Shown: piece after piece, positions 7,046 through 14,497 of the stretch
Layout: each line of letters opens with the position of its first letter
How positions within the stretch are numbered: position 1 is the stretch's first letter
From: Mageeibacillus sp. UBA3781
GTDB taxonomy: Bacteria; Bacillota; Clostridia; Saccharofermentanales; Saccharofermentanaceae
NCBI GenBank assembly: GCA_002368805.1
Contig: DFFH01000041.1
Location: 71,547-103,163 of the forward strand
Length of the DNA: 31,617 nt
Reading direction: 5' to 3'
Program-made: the position numbers and the translations under genes
The notes under the pieces: generated by a model
What the model was told of the DNA's origin: nothing
The model's input: only the letters and a program-made list of their open reading frames with translations
The model's database searches: none

Positions 7046-7121
7046 TGGTCGGAGTGGCGAGACTCGAACTCGCGGCCTCTTGCTCCCGAAGCAAGCACTC
7101 TACCACCTGAGCCACACCCCG
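7046..7121 (-). tRNA. tRNA-Pro(CGG)
   Basis: The 76-base cloverleaf reads from CGGGGTG (7121) to the encoded CCA (7048-7046). The acceptor stem CGGGGTG/CACTCCG has one G-T pair. The anticodon loop is TTCGGGA between CTTGC and GCAAG, giving anticodon CGG, which reads CCG proline codons. The T-arm loop is TTCGAGT. It is a lone tRNA gene with its own strong promoter and terminator, not part of a tRNA cluster. Confidence 0.96.
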
Positions 7122-7135
7122 TCGCGAACTTCTAA

Positions 7136-7164
7136 ATCATACTTCTAAAATGCCGTTATGTCAA
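7136..7164 (-). promoter_or_regulatory. Strong promoter of tRNA-Pro
   Basis: On the minus strand there is a perfect TTGACA (7164-7159), a 17-base spacer and TATGAT (7141-7136). It lies 15 bases upstream of the mature tRNA 5' end. Confidence 0.9.
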
Positions 7165-7214
7165 CAAAAATAATGCAAAACCTTTATGAAATTCCCACTC
7201 GTTGTATAACAAAT

Positions 7215-7243
7215 TTGATTTTCTAAAGTAATGATTATATTAT
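7215..7243 (+). promoter_or_regulatory. Promoter of the lipoprotein gene at 7291
   Basis: TTGATT (7215-7220), a 17-base spacer and TATTAT (7238-7243) lie about 48 bases before the start codon. It is divergent from the tRNA promoter. Confidence 0.75.
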
Positions 7244-7290
7244 AACGCTAAAGAATACAGGCTGTCTCAAAGAAACACAGGAGGGATTTT

Positions 7291-8448
7291 ATGAGAAGAA
7301 GAACAATTTCATTTGCAGCGGTCTTTCTCTCCGCAGCACTTCTTATTTCATCATGTTGCGGCTGTGCGAAAAAGAAAGAAAACGAATCAGATCTTGACGA
7401 AGAAATCGTTGAAGTTATTAAAAACTACGGAAAAGCAGTAAAAAAACTCTCAATCGATAAGATCCTGGACTGTGCACCGGATTCGGATTTTGAAACTCTT
7501 GATACAGACACCGAGGAATCCGAGATCTTCTCTGCTCTCTTTAAACGGGTCAAGCTCGAAGTAAAAGAAACCGCTGCCAAAAAGAAAAACACTGCTACGG
7601 CGACGGTTGAAGTAACATATGTAGATCTGGAATCCGTGCTTAACGGTTTCGATGGCGAGGCGGATAAAGAGAGCATTATCGATGCCATTAATGATGAGAA
7701 AACCACTAAAGAAACCGTCAAAGTCTCTTTGGAAAATGACGACGATGGATGGATGATCACCAATGATTCGTCCATTTACGAGTTACTCATAAATGGAGAA
7801 GCTGATCTAAGTTATTACCTCCACCCTCTTGAGCCGACCGAAACGGAGACTCATACACCGACAACGACTGAAGAGCCGACAACAACAACAACCGAGGAAC
7901 CGACTACCACGGAGTCAACAACAGAAGAATCCTCTCAGGAAACTACCCCACCGGATGACTCAACGGTCCCGGATTCAAAGCCGATTACTGAAACTCTGAA
8001 TACCAAACCTTGTCCGGGAGAGGCTGATGCCCACCTGATGGCTCCTTCCGAACTCGACAAATTCTTAAAAGATAACGGGTTCAAAGTTGATACATCAGAA
8101 AACGACGAATATAAAACCTCTTTATACTCTTACGCTGCCGATGATATCTTCCTTATTGTTATAGAATTCAACAATCAGGCTGCTGCAGACAAATACGCAA
8201 AAGATATGATCGAAGACATGGTCTATAACAATCTGGAAATGCAGAAAGGTACGTGTACAGATCAGTGGATGGGAAACACACATAACATCTACTCCTCGCA
8301 TCGTCAGGATGATGATCACAGTTATGATCTTTATATCTATCAGAAAGATAACATCCTTGTCTTTGGTGCCCTCGATGAATATCCGAATGCAGATATCAGC
8401 GTAGATTACATCATCTGGTTTGAGGATATCGGTCTTTGGAAATACTGA
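7291..8448 (+). CDS. Two-domain lipoprotein with a Thr/Glu/Pro-rich linker
   Basis: This 385-residue protein is exported and probably lipidated at Cys22 (signal ending LLISSC). Residues 33-170 form a domain with an NTF2-like/DUF4878 pattern: a helix (EIVEVIKNYGKAVKKL), strands, then KVSLENDDDGWMI. Residues 180-240 are an unstructured Thr/Glu/Pro linker. Residues 250-385 form a second alpha/beta domain (LDKFLKDNGF, IFLIVIEFNNQAAADKYAKD, DLYIYQKDNILVFGAL). That domain resembles the soluble parts of the proteins at 10707 and 14498. The start follows AGGAGG at 7 bases. The gene is monocistronic. No catalytic motif is visible, so a binding, sensing or cell-wall role is possible but unproven. Confidence 0.8.
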   Translation: MRRRTISFAAVFLSAALLISSCCGCAKKKENESDLDEEIVEVIKNYGKAVKKLSIDKILDCAPDSDFETLDTDTEESEIFSALFKRVKLEVKETAAKKKNTATATVEVTYVDLESVLNGFDGEADKESIIDAINDEKTTKETVKVSLENDDDGWMITNDSSIYELLINGEADLSYYLHPLEPTETETHTPTTTEEPTTTTTEEPTTTESTTEESSQETTPPDDSTVPDSKPITETLNTKPCPGEADAHLMAPSELDKFLKDNGFKVDTSENDEYKTSLYSYAADDIFLIVIEFNNQAAADKYAKDMIEDMVYNNLEMQKGTCTDQWMGNTHNIYSSHRQDDDHSYDLYIYQKDNILVFGALDEYPNADISVDYIIWFEDIGLWKY

Positions 8449-8475
8449 TTTCCGTTTGAAATAAGTTAAACAAAG

Positions 8476-8540
8476 CAAAAGCTTTCAAGTGCGTCTTGCT
8501 GCAATAAACGTTGCAGACAGCACAAGAAAGCTTTTGTTTT
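8476..8540. terminator. Two-way terminator with nested hairpins
   Basis: CAAAAGCTTTC (8476-8486) pairs perfectly over 11 bases with GAAAGCTTTTG (8526-8536), closing a 39-base insert that contains a second hairpin (CTGCAA...TTGCAG). T-runs follow on both strands. It serves the plus-strand lipoprotein gene and the convergent thrS. Confidence 0.85.
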
Positions 8541-8559
8541 AACAGTCACAAATTAATGG

Positions 8560-10338
8560 TCAGGTCTTTACTGCCTTCTTGGACTTGATCTCTTCAAGAA
8601 GTTTCTCTTCCAGAGATTCCAAAGACATCGAGCCGAGATCGTTTTCGAAACGGGATCTAACGGAAACAGTGCCTTCTTCCACCTCTTTATCTCCGACAGT
8701 GATCATATAAATGATCTTGTCGAGGTTTGCCTCACGGATCTTCTTACCGAGTTTCTCGGAGCGGTCATCGACCTCAGCACGGATGCCCTTGGCACGAAGT
8801 GCATCACGGATCTCAAATGCACGATCAAGATGAGAATCTGCGATCGGCAGGATACGAACCTGTTCCGGAGCCATCCAAAGAGGCAGGCAGCCGGCATACT
8901 TCTCAATAAGGTATGCCAGAGTTCTTTCGAAGCAGCCGAGGCTGGTTCTGTGGATAATGTACGGAAGTTTCTTCTGTCCGTCTTTGTCGATGTACTCCAT
9001 ACCGAACTTCTCAGCAAGAAGCATATCGATCTGGATGGTAACAAGAGTATCTTCCTTTCCGAATACATTCTTATACTGGATGTCGAGCTTCGGTCCATAG
9101 AAAGCAGCCTCATCAATACCGATGGTGTACTCCAGGCCAAGATCATCGAGGATCTTCTTCATTGCCGCCTGAGATTCTTCCCACTGTTCCTTAGTACCTT
9201 CGTATTTATTCTTCGGGTTTGCCGGATCCCACTGAGAGAAGCGGAAAGTACAGTCTTCAAGAAGACCGACAGTACCCAGGAAATACTTAGCAAGTTCCAG
9301 ACAGTTCGAGAACTCCTGCTCGAGCTGATCCGGCCGGATGATGTAATGGCCTTCAGAGATCGTGAACTGACGGACTCGGATCAGGCCATGCATCTCACCG
9401 CTGTCCTCATTACGGAACAGTGTCGATGTCTCAGTCAGTCGCATCGGAAGATCACGATAACTTCTCTGGCGGTTCAGGAATACCTGATACTGGAACGGGC
9501 AGGTCATCGGACGGAGTGCAAAGCATTCTTTGCTCTCATCATCAGGATCGCCCATGATGAACATGCCATCACGATAGTGGTCCCAGTGACCGGAGATCTT
9601 ATAAAGGTCACGCTTAGCAAAATACGGTGTCTTGGTCAGAAGACATCCGTTCTCCTGTTCGACATCTTCTACCCAGCGCTGGAGAAGCTGGATAACACGG
9701 GCACCCTTCGGGAGAAGGATCGGAAGACCCTGTCCGATATAATCTACAGTTGTAAAGTACTCCAGTTCACGGCCGAGTTTGTTGTGGTCACGCTTCAGAG
9801 CTTCTTCTCTTGCAGCAACAAAAGCCTTCAGCTGCTCTTTATCCGGGAAGGAAGTACCGTAGATACGCTGCAGCATCTTATTCTTCTCGGATCCTCTCCA
9901 GTAAGCACCTGCACAGGAAAGAAGCTTAAAAGCCTTGATCTCACCGGTCTTCTCCATATGCGGACCGGCGCACAGATCAGTAAACTCACCTTGTTTATAG
10001 AAAGAAATAACAGCATCTTCCGGAAGATCATCGATCAATTCGACCTTATAAGGCTCGTCGAGTTTCACCATCAGTTCTCTTGCTTCTTTTCTCGGAAGCT
10101 CGAAGCGCTCGATCGGAAGATTCTCTTTTACGATCTTCTTCATTTCTTCTTCGATCTTCTTGAGATCTTCCGCAGAGAAAGCTTCATCACGGTCAAAATC
10201 GTAATAGAAACCATCCTCAATAGCAGGACCGATAGCTAATTTTGTTTCAGGCCACAGTCTCTTGATCGCCTGAGCCATGATGTGAGATGTACTATGGCGA
10301 TACTTGTTTCTCTCTTCTTTGTTTTCAAAATCAACCAT
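8560..10338 (-). CDS. thrS: Threonyl-tRNA synthetase lacking the N-terminal TGS domain
   Basis: This 592-residue class II synthetase attaches threonine to tRNA-Thr. The usual TGS domain (about 60 residues) is absent, and the protein starts almost at the second additional domain, which edits mis-charged serine: His15 and His19 of HSTSH, then Cys123 and His127 of CAGPH. The catalytic core is complete, with zinc ligands Cys280, His331 and His463, motif 2 around FRNEDSGEMHG and motif 3 LGCFERTLAYL. The anticodon-binding domain occupies the last 100 residues. The sequence TCPFQYQ replaces the CPGH of the E. coli enzyme, as in a known Firmicute-type subgroup. The start has AAGGAGG at 7 bases, with no in-frame start between it and the leader terminator, so the shortness is real. 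It is regulated by the T-box upstream. Confidence 0.97.
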   Translation of the reverse strand: MVDFENKEERNKYRHSTSHIMAQAIKRLWPETKLAIGPAIEDGFYYDFDRDEAFSAEDLKKIEEEMKKIVKENLPIERFELPRKEARELMVKLDEPYKVELIDDLPEDAVISFYKQGEFTDLCAGPHMEKTGEIKAFKLLSCAGAYWRGSEKNKMLQRIYGTSFPDKEQLKAFVAAREEALKRDHNKLGRELEYFTTVDYIGQGLPILLPKGARVIQLLQRWVEDVEQENGCLLTKTPYFAKRDLYKISGHWDHYRDGMFIMGDPDDESKECFALRPMTCPFQYQVFLNRQRSYRDLPMRLTETSTLFRNEDSGEMHGLIRVRQFTISEGHYIIRPDQLEQEFSNCLELAKYFLGTVGLLEDCTFRFSQWDPANPKNKYEGTKEQWEESQAAMKKILDDLGLEYTIGIDEAAFYGPKLDIQYKNVFGKEDTLVTIQIDMLLAEKFGMEYIDKDGQKKLPYIIHRTSLGCFERTLAYLIEKYAGCLPLWMAPEQVRILPIADSHLDRAFEIRDALRAKGIRAEVDDRSEKLGKKIREANLDKIIYMITVGDKEVEEGTVSVRSRFENDLGSMSLESLEEKLLEEIKSKKAVKT

Positions 10339-10383
10339 TTTGCTTTCCTCCTTTTATGGTCATCGATTTTCCCGCGGAATACA

Positions 10384-10417
10384 AAAAACCACGCATCCCG
10401 CATATAGGGATGCATGG
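10384..10417 (-). terminator. Regulated terminator of the thrS T-box
   Basis: CCATGCATCCC and GGGATGCGTGG pair around TATATGC and are followed by TTTTTTG. Part of the T-box lies just upstream, so the antiterminator and terminator are mutually exclusive. Confidence 0.9.
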
Positions 10418-10636
10418 CTGCACGGTTCCACCCTAATTGCCCGAAATCTTTTCCGGACCACTCATTACCCCTTTTAACGCTTGTAGGCAGCGGCTGCTTC
10501 ATACTAGATATCGTTCCGAAGCGCAACTCCGAGGCGGTACTTCCCGTTGTTCACTGTAAAAGAACTTCCAGCCAATGGTTCTTTCTCTCTGTCAGGAAAA
10601 TAGACGGAAAACATATCCTCTTCAACGTCTTAATTG
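10384..10636 (-). ncRNA. T-box leader controlling thrS (Thr-type)
   Basis: The minus-strand leader carries the signature T-box AGGGTGGAACCGTG (10434-10421), which base-pairs with the acceptor end of uncharged tRNA. Upstream is a stem I region with the AAGT-ACC-G element; the probable specifier ACC (10538-10536), a threonine codon, is followed by a purine as expected. Downstream is a terminator. Uncharged tRNA-Thr should stabilise the antiterminator and turn on the synthetase gene. Location, T-box motif and gene identity are strong; the exact specifier position is read by eye without folding. Confidence 0.93.
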
Positions 10637-10642
10637 AATAAC

Positions 10643-10671
10643 AGTTTATTCCAACCCATTCTGAAATGCAA
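10643..10671 (-). promoter_or_regulatory. thrS: Promoter of the thrS leader
   Basis: TTGCAT (10671-10666), a 17-base spacer and TAAACT (10648-10643) lie on the minus strand. Transcription would begin near 10636, giving a leader of about 300 bases before thrS. Confidence 0.65.
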
Positions 10672-10706
10672 GCGGTTTTTACCTATAATATAAAGAATTC
10701 TCAGAA

Positions 10707-11492
10707 TCACTTCAGTTTGAGCAGTTTTTCCAGTCTGAAAGCCAGGATCCTCATCTGTGCGATCTCCGAAGAGGAGGGTGTGTCACCAAGTCCCTGAAGG
10801 AAGATATAATACTTGTCTCCATATAAGAGTTCCAGATAGCAATATCCATAGGACGGCTGATCCTTATCAAGATACCCCTCATAGATCAGAAGATTGTCGG
10901 ACTGGTCAAAGGCTCTGGAATTAAGCGGAGCACTGGAAGTAACCAGCTGAGCGACAAGTTCATCAAAAGTCTTTCCCTGATGCTCTTCGACAGTAATGAT
11001 CAGCCCCATCGTATCATTGATGGCAAGAAATCCGGCAGGTGTCTCACCGGTCTGGATCTGAAGGCCATTGTCCGTACAGAATTTCTTAATATCATCCACC
11101 GTAAAGCTGATATCCTTATGCGGGCGTTTCTGTTTCATGTTTTTAATGATCTTTTCCGCACTTTTGGTAATATAATTCGGCCGCACTTGCGAAGGATTTT
11201 CAGGATCACTTACTGATGCCGGCTTCTCAGACGATCCTTTCTTTCCTGCATAGTACCCCGCAACACCTGCAATAACGCCTACCAAAATAACCACACATAG
11301 CACGATCGCAAGCATCTTGCCGAAGCCGGGTTCCTTGAAGAAAGGAACATGATCGGCTTTATTGTCGGGTGCTTTTTCTGAAGAAGACATATCGGAGACA
11401 GTCTCCGGAGTAAGCTTCTCCGTATCTTCTACGGAATTGCTCTCTTCATTTTCATCCAATCCGGAATTTTTAACAGAATCCTCTGATGCCAT
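10707..11492 (-). CDS. Single-pass membrane protein with an acidic cytoplasmic tail and an outer domain
   Basis: This 261-residue protein begins at the ATG at 11492, which follows AGGAG by 8 bases; the frame opens 20 codons earlier but without a site. Residues 1-58 are acidic and probably disordered. Residues 59-82 form one membrane span rich in Val, Ile and Gly. Residues 130-261 form a soluble domain (FTVDDIKKFCTDNGLQIQ, MGLIITVEEHQ, YCYLELLYGDKYYIFL). The layout suggests a type II bitopic protein with the domain outside. That domain resembles those of the lipoproteins at 7291 and 14498. It starts one base after the stop of the ADP-ribosylglycohydrolase gene, so the two are surely co-transcribed. 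No known family recognised. Confidence 0.8.
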   Translation of the reverse strand: MASEDSVKNSGLDENEESNSVEDTEKLTPETVSDMSSSEKAPDNKADHVPFFKEPGFGKMLAIVLCVVILVGVIAGVAGYYAGKKGSSEKPASVSDPENPSQVRPNYITKSAEKIIKNMKQKRPHKDISFTVDDIKKFCTDNGLQIQTGETPAGFLAINDTMGLIITVEEHQGKTFDELVAQLVTSSAPLNSRAFDQSDNLLIYEGYLDKDQPSYGYCYLELLYGDKYYIFLQGLGDTPSSSEIAQMRILAFRLEKLLKLK

Positions 11493-11493
11493 G

Positions 11494-12645
11494 TTACGGT
11501 CTCCTGATCGAACGAACGTATTTATCAAGCCAGACTTCATCCTTATACTCACTGTCGGCCTCCATCAGGCATCCGAAACAGAGATCATCCGCCATCTCAA
11601 GGATCGTGTCTTTCAGTTCCAGATTCTCTTTCCACTTCGGATCGATCGCCTCATACCCGCAGAGGGCACCGACGATATTACCGGTCAGCGCACCGGTCGA
11701 ATCACTGTCACCGCTGTGGTTAACAGCAGCAACGATGGCAGAAGAAAAATCATTCTGATACTTCAGCGAGCAATATACGGCGATCGCGAGTGCCTCATCA
11801 CCGCACCATCCGGACCCGATCGACGATATATTCTCGATATCCGGACGATTATTGGAAGAAAGCAGGACTGCTTTATCGATAAGATCCATAAAAACACCGA
11901 GATGTTTACGAGCCGGGAACAATGTGCGGATCATGTCCGACGCATCCTGGATCAGAGAAAGAAGATCCACCTCAGCAGTTTCAGAAACGATATGTTTAAT
12001 CACATGGGTAAGAAAAGCAGCCGGCATAAATCCGAGTGAATGCGAATGCGTAAGTGCTGCGATCTCAGCGCCTTCCATATCCGCCACAGCATCCTCCGAG
12101 TCACGAAGGGCGATACCGACAGGAGCGATTCGCATAACACCGCCGCATCCCTTACTGTGATTGATCCGATGCTCCGTAGAGCCCTGTTCCCCACTGGAAA
12201 GAGCGTCAAGACAGGTAGCACCCGGAGCTCTGCAGCTCCAGAGTTCTTTTACATCGGACAGCCAGCAGATACGTTCTTCATGATCTCCGCCACGCTGGGT
12301 TTCGAGCCAATCCAGATATGCCAGATATACATAGTACCTCGGCTGGGAGGAAATGCCCGACAGTGCCGAGCGTGTCTGTCCATACAGAAGTCCATTCGCT
12401 GTAAAAAGGCTCATCTGTGTATCATCAGAGAATAGTGCAAGCCCGGTCGCGGGATCGATAGAATAGGACGAGATCCCGGAAGAACCGTACTTTTCAAGAA
12501 TATCCTCATATTGTTTAAACTCGACCGGATATCCGAGCGCATCACCACAGGCGCCGCCAAAAATGCATCCGCGGATACGATCCAAATACTTTTCACGTTC
12601 ACAAACAGCGTTCGAAATATCTTCCGGAAGATTTGTCTTATCCAT
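11494..12645 (-). CDS. ADP-ribosylglycohydrolase (DraG/ARH family)
   Basis: This 383-residue soluble enzyme should hydrolyse the bond between ADP-ribose and a target. Family motifs with the two-metal ligands are clear: GACGDALGYPVEF, FSDDTQMSL, NHSKGCGGVMRIAP near the middle, and NHSGDSDSTGALTGNIVGAL near the C-terminus. The Thr-Asp-Asp-type and Asp-x-Asp ligands appear intact, so it should be active. Its target is unknown: related proteins act on arginine-linked ADP-ribose, on DNA, or on small molecules. No ADP-ribosyltransferase gene is in the window. The start follows GGAGGG at 8 bases. An extended -10 in the gap upstream suggests its own promoter, shared with the membrane gene that follows. 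Confidence 0.92.
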   Translation of the reverse strand: MDKTNLPEDISNAVCEREKYLDRIRGCIFGGACGDALGYPVEFKQYEDILEKYGSSGISSYSIDPATGLALFSDDTQMSLFTANGLLYGQTRSALSGISSQPRYYVYLAYLDWLETQRGGDHEERICWLSDVKELWSCRAPGATCLDALSSGEQGSTEHRINHSKGCGGVMRIAPVGIALRDSEDAVADMEGAEIAALTHSHSLGFMPAAFLTHVIKHIVSETAEVDLLSLIQDASDMIRTLFPARKHLGVFMDLIDKAVLLSSNNRPDIENISSIGSGWCGDEALAIAVYCSLKYQNDFSSAIVAAVNHSGDSDSTGALTGNIVGALCGYEAIDPKWKENLELKDTILEMADDLCFGCLMEADSEYKDEVWLDKYVRSIRRP

Positions 12646-12668
12646 AATCCACCCTCCCCTATAAAGAT

Positions 12669-12677
12669 ATTATAGCA
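12669..12677 (-). promoter_or_regulatory. Extended -10 promoter for the ADP-ribosylglycohydrolase gene
   Basis: TGCTATAAT on the minus strand lies in the 44-base gap between the zinc-ribbon gene and the hydrolase gene. Transcription would begin near 12662. It suggests that the four-gene run can be split into two units. Confidence 0.55.
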
Positions 12678-12689
12678 GAACGTATTGCA

Positions 12690-13322
12690 TTATGACCCAA
12701 CTTCTTTTCCGATCATACGCTTAAGTATATCTTTCCAGGAATAACGGACCTTTTCCACACGCATCATCCAGGTAAGCTTGATGGCATTAAAAGCCACGAA
12801 GCAAAGAATAGAGCCGGAAAAGAAAGAAGTTCCGACACTTAATAGCGCGCAGATAATACAAGCGAGTATTACTTTCCTATAATATTCGTCTTTGGTAAAA
12901 AAGAGACTCACCACAGAAACAAGACCCAGCTGCACAAATCCCGATCCGAAACGGATCCAGGAAGTCGCGATACCGTCATTTATCACCAGAGGAGATCCCA
13001 TAAACAGAAAACAGATAACACTCTCGATGATGCAGACGATATTCAGCTGCTTACGGATATGATCCATTTTCTGCTGTTCCGCTTTACGCTTCTTCTCTTC
13101 TTCAATAAGACGGAGCTTCTCTTCGCGTTCCTTTTTCCACTCCTCTTCCATATCACGCTGCGCCTGGATACGCCCCAGTTCACGGTCGTATCCTTCGCCA
13201 AAGTCACCGCTTCTGGAAATGAGCATCTGCTTGCCGCAAACAGTACAGGTCGCAACCTTTACGGCCGAATCAACAGTGACGTTCGCACCGCACCCGGTGC
13301 ATGTCATATCCACCAGTTTCAT
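12690..13322 (-). CDS. Zinc-ribbon, coiled-coil membrane protein of unknown function
   Basis: A 210-residue protein with three parts. Residues 8-29 hold two Cys-x2-Cys pairs (Cys8, 11, 26, 29) forming a zinc ribbon. Residues 48-92 are highly charged (EEEWKKEREEKLRLIEEEKK) and predict a coiled coil. Residues 93-205 contain about four hydrophobic spans. Both ends are probably cytoplasmic. Such zinc-ribbon membrane proteins are common in Clostridia and mostly uncharacterised. The gene starts 17 bases after the stop of the secreted-protein gene upstream and is probably co-transcribed with it; its ribosome binding site (AGAGGG) is modest. Confidence 0.78.
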   Translation of the reverse strand: MKLVDMTCTGCGANVTVDSAVKVATCTVCGKQMLISRSGDFGEGYDRELGRIQAQRDMEEEWKKEREEKLRLIEEEKKRKAEQQKMDHIRKQLNIVCIIESVICFLFMGSPLVINDGIATSWIRFGSGFVQLGLVSVVSLFFTKDEYYRKVILACIICALLSVGTSFFSGSILCFVAFNAIKLTWMMRVEKVRYSWKDILKRMIGKEVGS

Positions 13323-13339
13323 ATTCTTAGCCCTCTATT

Positions 13340-14389
13340 CTATTTCACAGAGACTGCAAACGGATCGAGAATGATATAGTTCTTGAAATCATTATCGAAT
13401 TGGATCCTTAAAATCATGCTGATCGTTTCGATCGTACTGATCTTGACTTCCTCGAGTCTGGATTTATAGATCGTGAGTGTAGTTGCGGTCTTCTCTCCCG
13501 GAAACAGAGTCTGTAAAATATTAACACTTACCGGAATGCCATTGACCAGAGATTCTTCGGTCTTCACGAATATCTCATGTTCAGAGTTATTCTCGATATA
13601 AAGAAGCAGCGAAGCGTCAGCTCTGGAAGGCGGATTATAGCCAAGTACCGAGATCTTGATTCCGTTTTCTTCATATACTGTATATCCATAAGAAAGATCG
13701 ATAACCTTGTTCTCATCATATGCAGAAGTCAGGACAGAACCGGGTGCAGCGATATATGTTTCACTCGTATCCGTATATTCCACCTTGAACGTGATATCGA
13801 ACTTACCCGGATTCCAAAGACCGATATCCGGTCCGAGCGTCAGGAAGAATTCCAGTTCGCATTCTGTTGTCATTCCGTTTTCAAAACTGTTCATCCATAG
13901 CGGGATTTCGGTAAACCCGTCCACCAGGATCTTTTCCAGATGAAGGGTGACCGGGTGACCGGTCTGATTATCGACCTTCATGAGAAGTGAACGCGTCGTA
14001 CCGATGCCGACAGAATAACCGTATATATGAACGGAAAGCCCGTCCTTATTCAGGATCTCGGTATCCTCGATCTTGATTTCTTCATACTCATATGCAGGAA
14101 CTTCACGAGGGGGAAGCACTTCCACATCACAATCAAACGAAGTCGCGTTTTCAGAGCCTTTCGACAGGGATTCTTTCGTGGTCGGTTCAGATACACTATC
14201 CGTGGGTTCGGGACTAAGTTCCGGTTCCGATGTACTTGTGGGCGGATCCGTTTCAGTCATGGTTTCCGTTTTGATTCCGGTCCTTCTCGTCAGTTTTTTC
14301 GCTCCCTCTTCATGTTTACAGGTGCAAACAGACAATGGAATTCCTATTACCAGCAAAAGTGTTATTACTTTAGAAAACAGTCTCTTCAT
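13340..14389 (-). CDS. Secreted protein with a duplicated beta-rich domain
   Basis: This 349-residue protein has an N-terminal signal. It may be a lipoprotein at Cys22 (LSVC), but the residue before Cys is unusual. Residues 40-100 are a Thr/Ser/Pro/Glu linker. Residues 110-216 and 238-344 are two copies of one domain: DGLSVHIYGY...SLLMKVDNQTGH...ILVDG matches NGIKISVLGY...SLLLYIENNSEH...SLVNG. The pattern of strands suggests an Ig-like or similar beta sandwich that might bind a ligand or protein outside the cell. It heads the minus-strand run ending at 10707. An extended -10 promoter lies 35 bases upstream. Confidence 0.78.
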   Translation of the reverse strand: MKRLFSKVITLLLVIGIPLSVCTCKHEEGAKKLTRRTGIKTETMTETDPPTSTSEPELSPEPTDSVSEPTTKESLSKGSENATSFDCDVEVLPPREVPAYEYEEIKIEDTEILNKDGLSVHIYGYSVGIGTTRSLLMKVDNQTGHPVTLHLEKILVDGFTEIPLWMNSFENGMTTECELEFFLTLGPDIGLWNPGKFDITFKVEYTDTSETYIAAPGSVLTSAYDENKVIDLSYGYTVYEENGIKISVLGYNPPSRADASLLLYIENNSEHEIFVKTEESLVNGIPVSVNILQTLFPGEKTATTLTIYKSRLEEVKISTIETISMILRIQFDNDFKNYIILDPFAVSVK

Positions 14390-14424
14390 ATTGGATCCCT
14401 CATACTTATCTCTTTCCCAAGAAA

Positions 14425-14433
14425 ATTATAGCA
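14425..14433 (-). promoter_or_regulatory. Extended -10 promoter for the duplicated-domain gene
   Basis: TGCTATAAT on the minus strand lies 35 bases before the start codon at 14389. It faces the divergent promoter at 14451-14459, so the two polymerase binding sites overlap. Confidence 0.6.
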
Positions 14434-14450
14434 CATCCCGTTCCCTGTTG

Positions 14451-14459
14451 TGATATGAT
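14451..14459 (+). promoter_or_regulatory. Extended -10 promoter for the small lipoprotein gene
   Basis: TGATATGAT has the TGn extension and lies 38 bases before the start at 14498. No good -35 is seen. Confidence 0.5.
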
Positions 14460-14497
14460 GGAACGCATAGATAAATCAGGCTATTTTGGAGGATACT

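Noticed and set aside
8830..10239. 469-codon open frame on the plus strand
   Set aside because: It is antisense to thrS, whose every motif is present. The long frame follows from codon choice on the other strand.
10236..10526. 96-codon frame on the minus strand ahead of thrS
   Set aside because: It overlaps the T-box, terminator and thrS start. The RNA structure explains this region.
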